From assembly GCF_041929205.1 (NCBI RefSeq), contig NZ_JBHFNT010000072.1: a stretch of DNA of 64,000 bases. The stretch is one strand, 5' to 3'. Positions 46,008 to 52,477 of the stretch are shown here, one piece after another. The first letter of the stretch is position 1, and each line of letters opens with the position of its first letter. Below the pieces are notes generated by a model. That model ran no database searches, was not told where the DNA came from, and worked only from the letters and a program-made list of their open reading frames with translations. The position numbers were made by a program, and so were the translations under genes. Source of the stretch: Floridanema evergladense. GTDB lineage: Bacteria > Cyanobacteriota > Cyanobacteriia > Cyanobacteriales > Aerosakkonemataceae.

Positions 46008-48107
46008 ATGGCTAAGATAGCGTTGCTGATTGGGGTTAGTGAATATGAACCGGGATTAAACCCTTTGCCTGCGGCTGTTAAAGATGTGGAGGCGATGGGG
46101 CGAGTTTTGGCAGATGCGGAAAAGGGTGATTTTACAATTCAGGTGTTACAAAATCCCCAACGTCAACAGATGGAAGAGGCTATTTACCGACTGTTTGCCA
46201 ATCGCCAAAAAGATGACTTACTGCTATTTTACTTTTCTGGGCATGGGGTGAAGGATGAAAGCGGCAACCTGTTTCTTGCCACCCGTACTACTCGCAAAGA
46301 TAATGGTAGCTTGGTGGAGCCAACGGCAGTGGCAGCGAGTTTTCTGCACAAAAGCATGAACCAGAGTAAGTCTGAGAGACAGGTGATTATTCTCGATTGT
46401 TGCTTTAGTGGGGCAATTGCTAAAGGGTTAACCGTGAAAGATGATGGCGCGGTGAATTTACAGGAACAGCTGGGCGGTAAGGGACGGGCAATTCTCACTT
46501 CTTCTAGTTCTACTCAATATTCGTTTGAGCAAGAAGGTTCAGAACTTTCGATTTACACTCGCTATTTAGTAGAAGGAATTGACAAAGGTGCGGCTGACTT
46601 AGATGGTGATGGTTGGATTTCTGCTGATGAGTTACATGAGTATGCTAACAGCAAGGTGACAGAAGCGGCTCCAGCCATGACTCCCGAATTTTATCCAATG
46701 AAGGAGGGGTACAAAATTCTGCTGGCGAAGTCGCCCAAGGATGACCCAAAGCTAAAGTATCGTAAACAATTAGAAGAAATTGCTCATGAGGATGAGGGAG
46801 AAATTTCTATTGTTAACCGCTTCTATTTAGATGAGTTGCGAACTACTCTTGATATATCGGCTGAGGAAGCTTTTGTGATTCAGTTAGAGGTTTTAGACCC
46901 TTATCAGAAGCGCAAGGAAAAGTTGCAACGTTATGAAGAAGCTTTATCTGAGTTAGTACAGAATCAATATCCAATTAATGAGAAAGAACGAAAAAAATTA
47001 GAACGTTTACAGCTACTCTTGCAACTTAGAGAAGAGGATATAGCATCAATAGAGGAACGAGTGCTGGCTCCGAAAAAAGCAGAATATGAGCGAAAACGCC
47101 AAGAAGCTGAAAAGCAACAGCAAAAGGTAGAAAAACCTCAGCAGGAACCAGAAAAACCTAAGCTACAACAGACAGCTAACTTTTCCGCAACTCTTAAATC
47201 AGAGGAGAAAGTTCAAAAACAGACCTTTGAATTTGAGACTGCGACTATCGCAATAATGAGAAATCCTAGATGGTTTGGATTAGGTGAAAAAGTTACCCAT
47301 GAAATCAAACGTAGTCGTAAACAAGCAGAATTTTTTACTGAACACTTGGGGAATGGGGTAATTCTGGAAATGGTTGCGATTCCTGGTGGCACATTCGTGA
47401 TGGGGTCGCCAACTGATGAGTCAGAACGTAGGGATAGGGAAAGCCCACAGCATTCAGTGACTATAAAACCCTTTTTTATGGGTAAGTTTCAGGTTACGCA
47501 AGCTCAATGGCAAACAGTCGCAGGTTTTCCCGAAGTTGAAATTGATCTCGATCCTGACCCATCGAAATTCAAAGGTGCAAATCGTCCAGTAGAGCAAGTC
47601 TCCTGGTATGAGGTGGTGGAGTTTTGCGATCGACTGTCCCAGAAAACGGGGCGAAATTATCGGTTGCCGAGTGAGGCAGAGTGGGAATATGCCTGCCGTG
47701 CGGGAACTACAACGCCTTTTCATTTTGGTGAAACGATTACAACCGATTTAGCCAATTACAATGGCGACTATGTATACGCTTCTGGCTCTAAGGGAATTTA
47801 TCGACAGCAAACTACAGAAGTCGGCAGTTTTCCCGCTAATGCTTTTGGGCTTTACGATATGCACGGCAATGTTTGGGAATGGTGTGCCGACCATTGGCAG
47901 GAAAATTATCGAAAAAATTATCGAAAAGCACCCAATGATGGTAGTGCGTGGTTATCTAGGGACGAAGGAGCGAGAAGACTGCTGCGCGGTGGTTCGTGGT
48001 ACTTCAATCCTGACTACTGCCGTTCGGCTTGTCGCAGCAACAACCTTGCGGACTACGATTACTACGTTATTGGTTTTCGTATTGTATGTAGTGCGGAGTG
48101 GACTTAG
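46008..48107 (+). CDS. Caspase / EF-hand-like / FGE-sulfatase (C-type-lectin-fold) fusion
   Basis: A 699-residue protein. Residues 1-240 are a C14 caspase-like peptidase with catalytic His 79 (FYFSGHGVKD) and Cys 132 (ILDCCFSG). An EF-hand-type calcium loop (DLDGDGWISADE, 198-209) lies near its end. A charged helical region (about 245-360) and a Lys/Glu/Gln-rich linker (about 360-400) lead to an FGE-sulfatase domain (about 450-699: LEMVAIPGGTFVMGSP, RLPSEAEWEYACRAGT, MHGNVWEWCADHW, RGGSW, IGFRIVC). It is preceded by the EACC1-like gene. The 23 codons after RGGSW match the layout of diversity-generating retroelement targets. Proteolytic attack triggered by recognition is an inference. Confidence 0.9.
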   Translation: MAKIALLIGVSEYEPGLNPLPAAVKDVEAMGRVLADAEKGDFTIQVLQNPQRQQMEEAIYRLFANRQKDDLLLFYFSGHGVKDESGNLFLATRTTRKDNGSLVEPTAVAASFLHKSMNQSKSERQVIILDCCFSGAIAKGLTVKDDGAVNLQEQLGGKGRAILTSSSSTQYSFEQEGSELSIYTRYLVEGIDKGAADLDGDGWISADELHEYANSKVTEAAPAMTPEFYPMKEGYKILLAKSPKDDPKLKYRKQLEEIAHEDEGEISIVNRFYLDELRTTLDISAEEAFVIQLEVLDPYQKRKEKLQRYEEALSELVQNQYPINEKERKKLERLQLLLQLREEDIASIEERVLAPKKAEYERKRQEAEKQQQKVEKPQQEPEKPKLQQTANFSATLKSEEKVQKQTFEFETATIAIMRNPRWFGLGEKVTHEIKRSRKQAEFFTEHLGNGVILEMVAIPGGTFVMGSPTDESERRDRESPQHSVTIKPFFMGKFQVTQAQWQTVAGFPEVEIDLDPDPSKFKGANRPVEQVSWYEVVEFCDRLSQKTGRNYRLPSEAEWEYACRAGTTTPFHFGETITTDLANYNGDYVYASGSKGIYRQQTTEVGSFPANAFGLYDMHGNVWEWCADHWQENYRKNYRKAPNDGSAWLSRDEGARRLLRGGSWYFNPDYCRSACRSNNLADYDYYVIGFRIVCSAEWT
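48000..48068 (+). other. Variable region of FGE domain, copy A (DGR-like)
   Basis: From the codon after RGGSW (TAC at 48000) to just before I-G-F, 23 codons differ from copies B and C while both flanks are near-identical. Ten of the variable codons are NNC (TAC, TTC, GAC, TAC, AGC, AAC, AAC, GAC and two more TAC near the end), as expected when AAC codons in a template are mutagenised at adenines. Confidence 0.7.
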
Positions 48108-48214
48108 TAGCCCTTTATACTTTTACCCTTTTGCCCTTTTCCCTCTTTTCTTTTCCCTGCGCGAAGCGCTTTAAAAATTTTTTTGAATATAAAACCTTTT
48201 AGGCACAAGTTGAA

Positions 48215-48444
48215 GATCCCCCTAAATCCCCCTTACAAAGGGGGACTTTGAATCTAAGGCGACTTTATACACACAAGTTTATGATCCCCCTAAATCCCCC
48301 TTAATAAGGGGGACTTTGAAGCTGATTTGAATCTTGAATCCGGTTCCCCCCTTGTTAAGGGGGGTTAGGGGGGATCTAATCTCTAGCAAAAATCAGAGAA
48401 TTTGAATCTGGTTCCCCCCTTATTAAGGGGGGTTAGGGGGGATC
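48215..48444. repeat. Cluster of four G-run/CCCCC palindromic repeats
   Basis: Four elements lie at about 48215-48250, 48283-48318, 48344-48376 and 48412-48443. The first two read GATCCCCCTAAATCCCCCTTA; the last two read GGTTCCCCCCTTGTTAAGGG and GGTTCCCCCCTTATTAAGGG, each followed by GGGGTTAGGGGGGATC. The last copy reads into the 3' end of the DUF559 gene. Confidence 0.88.
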
Positions 48445-48821
48445 AAACCCTCAATTTCCAAACACACCGCCTCAAAATTATTCAACACCTGATCGTTGGT
48501 AAATCTCACCACTTTCAACCCATATCCTTGTAATATTTGTGTTCTTTCTCGGTCATATTCCTGACCTTCTTTAGTAAAATGACTTTCTCCATCAACTTCA
48601 ATTACTAACTTCAATGCAGCGCAGTAAAAATCAACTATGAAATTATCAATTGGTCGCTGACGCAAAACTCGAAATTTAAAGGTTCTGAGGTAGTTTTGCC
48701 AAAGCTTTTTTTCTGCGGGTGTTGAGTTTTTACGAAGTTCTTTTGCTCTTGCTATTAGTTGAGGGTTGTAGGGTAGGTGAAATTCGGTGGTATTGAGGTT
48801 TTGGTGATTTGATGATGGCAT
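48423..48821 (-). CDS. DUF559 endonuclease-like protein
   Basis: A 132-residue protein of the DUF559 family: LIARAKELRKNSTPAEKKLW, FKFRVLRQRPIDNFIVDFYC, LVIEVDGESHFTKEGQEYD and LKVVRFTNDQVLNNFEAV. The D/E-x-D-type residues fit the restriction-endonuclease-like fold of this family, which is related to very-short-patch-repair proteins. The last residues (LIPPNPP) and the stop come from the G-run repeat at 48412-48443, and the 5' end lies inside a 79-bp tandem duplication. The gene is therefore framed by repeats on both sides. Biological role is unknown. Confidence 0.85.
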   Translation of the reverse strand: MPSSNHQNLNTTEFHLPYNPQLIARAKELRKNSTPAEKKLWQNYLRTFKFRVLRQRPIDNFIVDFYCAALKLVIEVDGESHFTKEGQEYDRERTQILQGYGLKVVRFTNDQVLNNFEAVCLEIEGLIPPNPP

Positions 48822-48940
48822 TTGATCCCCCCTAACCCCCCTTAATAAGGGGGGGACAGGTATTAGTTTGATTCAGGTTTTGGTGATTTGATGATGGCAT
48901 TTGATCCCCCCTAACCCCCCTTAACAAGGGGGGGACAGGA
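48796..48940. repeat. Tandem duplication of 79-bp unit containing the DUF559 start and a G-run repeat
   Basis: The unit beginning AGGTTTTGGTGATTTGATG and running through GATCCCCCCTAACCCCCCTTA and AAGGGGGGGACAGG occurs at 48796 and again at 48875. The copies differ at one base of the G-run core (AATAAGG versus AACAAGG). Confidence 0.9.
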
Positions 48941-48959
48941 ATTTTTATTTACAAGTTAT

Positions 48960-49312
48960 TGTACCCCTAACGGACGCACGGCAATATTAACAGAAAAGGG
49001 TGAACCTATAGAAGAAAATATCCAGATAACAAAAGAAGCTATTCGGCAGCGAGTGGAGGGAGAAAATTTGTTGCCTTAGAACCTGGAGGATGGGCGGGTT
49101 ATTGAAGTTATTAGGTGGGAAATTTGTCTGGGAAAGTCGATCGCACTTCCCCACAAGAAAAGCTAGGCTGTGCGATCGCAAAAAACACAATTATAATGAT
49201 TCATCTGGCGAAAAATTTCAATCAATTATTACAAACTTCAGAACGAAGTATCAAAGAGACTGGTGGGATCAATAGTGATGATTTTTGGAAAATTGTCGAA
49301 CAGTCAGAGTAA
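48960..49312 (+). pseudogene. Unrecognised decayed gene remnants upstream of FGE copy B
   Basis: An open stretch with no start codon (48960-49079) encodes CTPNGRTAILTEKGEPIEEN and continues to a TAG, directly abutting the repeat block. Short in-frame pieces follow in another frame, including MIHLAKNFNQLLQTSERS at 49199-49312, ending in a proper stop. Together they look like the tail of a lost gene or genes between FGE copies A and B. I recognise no family. Confidence 0.45.
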
Positions 49313-49369
49313 GTTTGATATTATTAAGCATAGCTACTCTGATAAAGTGAACTGCCAAACATATTTAAT

Positions 49370-50239
49370 ATGCAAAAACAGACCTTTGATTTTGAGACGG
49401 CAACTATTTGTGTTGTCAAAAAAGGTGAAGAAATTACTTACGAAATCAAACGCAGTTGTCAACAAGCTGAATTTTTTGCTGAAGACTTGGGGAATGGGGT
49501 AATTCTGGAAATGGTTGCGATTCCTGGTGGCACATTTCTGATGGGTTCGCCAACTGATGAACCAGAATCATTAAATGATGAAAAGCCACAGCATTCGGTG
49601 ACGATCGAACCTTTTTTTATGGGTAAGTTTCCGGTGACGCAAGCTCAATGGCAAATAGTCGCAGGTTTTCCCAAAGTCAAAGTCGATCTCAAGCCTGACC
49701 CGTCTGAATTCAAAGGTGCAAATCGTCCGGTAGAGCAAGTCACCTGGTATCAAGCGATCGAGTTTTGCGATCGACTGTCCCAGAAAACGGGGCGAAATTA
49801 TCGGTTGCCGAGTGAGGCAGAGTGGGAATATGCCTGCCGTGCGGGAACTACAACGCCTTTTCATTTTGGCGAAACAATTACAACCGATTTAGCCAATTAC
49901 GACGGCAACCATGTCTATGCTTCAGGTTCTCAGGGAACTTATCAAGATCAAACTATAGAAGTTGGCAGTTTTCCCGCTAATGCTTTTGGGCTTTACGATA
50001 TGCACGGCAATGTTTGGGAATGGTGTGCTGACCATTGGCATGAAAATTATGAAGGCGCACCGTTAGATGGGAGTGTATGGTTAGTTAGCGCTGAAAGCTT
50101 ATTTAGGCGGCTGCGCGGTGGTTCGTGGGTCAACAATCCTGGAAACTGTCGATCGGCTTGTCGCAACCACTTCCTTCCGGTCTACGATAACGACATCAAT
50201 ATCGGTTTTCGGATAGTCTGTGGTGCGGAGTGGACTTAG
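49370..50239 (+). CDS. FGE-sulfatase domain protein, truncated paralog (copy B)
   Basis: A 289-residue protein consisting of little more than the FGE-sulfatase domain. It starts with MQKQTFDFETATI, which matches the linker just before the FGE domain of the 46008 gene, so the caspase part is absent. The shared motifs are LEMVAIPGGTFLMGSP, RLPSEAEWEYACRAGT, MHGNVWEWCADHW and RLRGGSW. A 110-bp stretch (49760-49869) is identical to 47619-47728. The codons after RGGSW differ from copies A and C. No convincing ribosome binding site precedes ATG. It may be a free variable protein or a donor of sequence to the fusion gene. Confidence 0.85.
   Translation: MQKQTFDFETATICVVKKGEEITYEIKRSCQQAEFFAEDLGNGVILEMVAIPGGTFLMGSPTDEPESLNDEKPQHSVTIEPFFMGKFPVTQAQWQIVAGFPKVKVDLKPDPSEFKGANRPVEQVTWYQAIEFCDRLSQKTGRNYRLPSEAEWEYACRAGTTTPFHFGETITTDLANYDGNHVYASGSQGTYQDQTIEVGSFPANAFGLYDMHGNVWEWCADHWHENYEGAPLDGSVWLVSAESLFRRLRGGSWVNNPGNCRSACRNHFLPVYDNDINIGFRIVCGAEWT
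50129..50200 (+). other. Variable region of FGE domain, copy B (DGR-like)
   Basis: 24 codons from GTC 50129 to AAT 50200, one more codon than copies A and C. NNC codons dominate the differing positions (GTC, AAC, AAC, AAC, CAC, TTC, GTC, AAC, GAC, ATC). The constant CRSACR segment lies in the middle. Confidence 0.7.
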
Positions 50240-50759
50240 AGGATATTTATTCTTTTACCCTTTTCCCTCTTTTCTTTTCCCTGCACAAAGCGCTTAAAAA
50301 ATTTTTTGTTTTCCATGTTCGACTGAAAGTGGGGATTCTTTCTGAAAATTAAACCAAGTTGGATAACTTAATCAAAGGTAAATTTGAACTGTTGTCTAAC
50401 TCATCAATATTAACTGTTAAAAAACATTTATTTAGTACCAGTAATTTCCTGATTTTTTCTATCATAACTTCAAAATATATCTATGGGCTAATTGCAGTAT
50501 CTATCTATAGGTCAGAGACGAAGCTAGGAGATAAAACGTAAACTTAAGTAAAGATTATTCTTATATATACGGAATCGGATACTGAGTTTATGAATTAATA
50601 ATTAAAAATAAAAGTACTCACTTAATAAATAGTAAATAGCATCTGAAGAAGAATATTTAAAAGACGAGATGGTACAGAAATTGCCATCTAAGTCAACACT
50701 CGTCAATATTTTAACTTCACCTGTGAGAAAGCGAAATAATTTATTAGGGATTCAGCAAC
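50240..50759. other. AT-rich intergenic region between FGE copies B and C
   Basis: 520 bp. The first 60 bp (CTTTTCCCTCTTTTCTTTTCC, then CTGC.C.AAGCGCTT) repeat the sequence just after copy A (48130-48180), so the duplication included the 3' flank. The rest is AT-rich with no supported gene; a 60-codon frame at 50359 lacks a ribosome binding site and family features. Confidence 0.55.
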
Positions 50760-51776
50760 ATGGATAACAGAAAAATAGCATCAATGATTCATATTAGCGA
50801 ATACCAATATGGACAATTCAAGCAACAACAACATATAGAAAAATCGCCGACAACTAACTTTTCCTCAACCCCTGAATCAGAAGTGAAAGTTGAAAAACAG
50901 ACCTTTGAATTTGAAACCGTAACTATCATCAACAAGAGAAATTTTCGATTATTGGGATTAGGTGAAGAAATCTCTCAGCAGATCGATCGCACTCGTCAAC
51001 AAGCCCAATTTTTTACTGAAGAATTGGAGAATGAGGAAATTCTGGAAATGGTTGCCATTCCTGATGGCACATTCCTCATGGGTTCACCAAATCATGAACC
51101 GAAATCATTAGAGACTGAAAAGCCACAGCATTCAGTGAGAATCAAACCCTTTTTCATGGGTAAGTTTCCGATTACACAAGCGCAATGGCGCACAGTTGCA
51201 GGTTTTCCCAAAGTTAAAATTGACCTCAATCCTGACCCGTCTAAATTTAAAGGTGCAAATCTTCCGGTAGAGTTGGTTTCTTGGTATGAAGCGGTGGAGT
51301 TTTGCGAAAGACTGTCCCAGAAAACTGGGCGAAATTATCGGTTGCCTAGTGAGGCAGAGTGGGAATATGCCTGTCGTGCGGGAACTACAACACCTTTTCA
51401 TTTTGGCGACACCATCAGCCCTGATTTAGCAAATTATAATGGCAACCAAACCTACGCTTCTAGTCGCAAGGGAGTTTATCGAGAGCAGACTACAGAAGTT
51501 GGTAGTTTTCCCCCCAATGCTTTTGGAGTTTACGATATGCAGGGCAATGTGTGGGAATGGTGTGCCGACCATTGGCAGGAAAACTATGGAAAAGCACCCA
51601 ATGATGGTAGTGCGTGGTTATCTAGGGACGAAGGAGCGAGAAGACTGCTGCGCGGTGGTTCGTGGCTCAATGCTCCCGATCGCTGTCGATCGGCTTATCG
51701 TTTCCTCAACCAGCCTAGTGTGCGTAATGGTTCGATCGGTTTTCGAGTTGTCTGTGCTGCGGCATGGGACTTATAG
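50760..51776 (+). CDS. FGE-sulfatase domain protein, shortened paralog (copy C)
   Basis: A 338-residue protein. A short N-terminal tail (MDNRKIASMIHISEYQYGQF) replaces the caspase. It is followed by the same linker as the 46008 protein (TTNFSSTPES, VEKQTFEFETVTI) and a full FGE-sulfatase domain (LEMVAIPDGTFLMGSP, RLPSEAEWEYACRAGT, MQGNVWEWCADHW, RLLRGGSW, IGFRVVCAAAWDL). The 77 bp before the variable region (51589-51665) are identical to 47923-47999, yet the sequence diverges at once after RGGSW. The central cysteine of CRSACR is Tyr here (CRSAYR). Its stop faces the OmpA-like gene. Confidence 0.87.
   Translation: MDNRKIASMIHISEYQYGQFKQQQHIEKSPTTNFSSTPESEVKVEKQTFEFETVTIINKRNFRLLGLGEEISQQIDRTRQQAQFFTEELENEEILEMVAIPDGTFLMGSPNHEPKSLETEKPQHSVRIKPFFMGKFPITQAQWRTVAGFPKVKIDLNPDPSKFKGANLPVELVSWYEAVEFCERLSQKTGRNYRLPSEAEWEYACRAGTTTPFHFGDTISPDLANYNGNQTYASSRKGVYREQTTEVGSFPPNAFGVYDMQGNVWEWCADHWQENYGKAPNDGSAWLSRDEGARRLLRGGSWLNAPDRCRSAYRFLNQPSVRNGSIGFRVVCAAAWDL
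51666..51734 (+). other. Variable region of FGE domain, copy C (DGR-like)
   Basis: 23 codons from CTC 51666 to TCG 51734. Differences start exactly at the codon after RGGSW. NNC codons include CTC, CGC, TTC, CTC and AAC, while other codons (GCT, GTG, CGT, GGT) suggest older drift or a different template. Confidence 0.65.
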
Positions 51777-51806
51777 CCCTTTAGACTAGAGTTTTAAACC
51801 GAAATT

Positions 51807-52475
51807 TCATCGGTTTTGTTGTTGTAAAGATTGGTTTTTTCGATACCATTCGGAGAAGTTTTCACCTCGGAATTGGAAGCGGAAGATTACTTTGCGATCG
51901 CTAGGGTCATCTACTTTTTGTTTTGCTTCCATTTCGCCGCGTCCTGCTGCCATAACTTTTGTTCTCAACTCCCATTTTGTGGGAAAATTAAGCTCATTGG
52001 AAAAGATGAATTTAGAAACAGCAAGCGCTCTCAATAAGCTGAGCTCTAAGTTAGTATCATAATCTCCTTTTGAGCTAGTATGTCCTTCAATAACCACTCT
52101 GGCAATCTCTTTTTTGAAATCTTTGTTGGCAAAAATTACGCGACTGTAAACTGGAATAAATCGTCTAAGAAATATCTTCCCTGCGGGTTTTAATTCTGCA
52201 CTATTCTCATCAAAAAGAATTTTATCTTGAATAGTTACATCGCCCGTTTCCGGGTTAACATTGACATTAATGTTATTACCTTTCATCTGTTCAACAACCG
52301 TACCAACTATAACCCGGCGCGGTTCTTCTCGGTCTTTTAGCTGGACAAGAACTGTAACGAATAAGAGGGCAAAAATCATCAGTAGTCCAGACATCAAATC
52401 GCCAATTGATAGCAAGACACTCGACTCTTCTTCGTCTAGCTCTGGTTCCTGTTTTAAGTTATTTAAATTAAACAT
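51807..52475 (-). CDS. ZorB-like OmpA/MotB-domain protein
   Basis: A 222-residue protein. One N-terminal membrane span carries a conserved acid at its entrance (Asp 26 in LLSIGDLMSGLLMIFALLF), as in stator units that pass protons. A C-terminal OmpA-like peptidoglycan-binding domain follows (ILFDENSAELKPAGKIFL, VVIEGHTSSKGDYDTNLELS). This matches ZorB of Zorya anti-phage systems and, more loosely, MotB/TolR. It lies two bases downstream of the ZorA-like gene, so they form one operon. No ZorC, ZorD or ZorE is adjacent. A defence role is inferred only from the domain pair. Confidence 0.8.
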   Translation of the reverse strand: MFNLNNLKQEPELDEEESSVLLSIGDLMSGLLMIFALLFVTVLVQLKDREEPRRVIVGTVVEQMKGNNINVNVNPETGDVTIQDKILFDENSAELKPAGKIFLRRFIPVYSRVIFANKDFKKEIARVVIEGHTSSKGDYDTNLELSLLRALAVSKFIFSNELNFPTKWELRTKVMAAGRGEMEAKQKVDDPSDRKVIFRFQFRGENFSEWYRKNQSLQQQNR

Positions 52476-52477
52476 AA

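Noticed and set aside
48215..48940. Regular G-run repeats that resemble a CRISPR array
   Set aside because: Units are palindromic, unevenly spaced, occur in both orientations and have no unique spacers or cas genes.
50359..50541. 60-codon frame between FGE copies B and C
   Set aside because: AT-rich, no ribosome binding site, no recognisable domain.
45616..51776. A retroelement reverse transcriptase or template repeat within the conflict island
   Set aside because: None of the genes here has reverse transcriptase motifs, and no copy of the variable region with AAC at all variable codons was seen.
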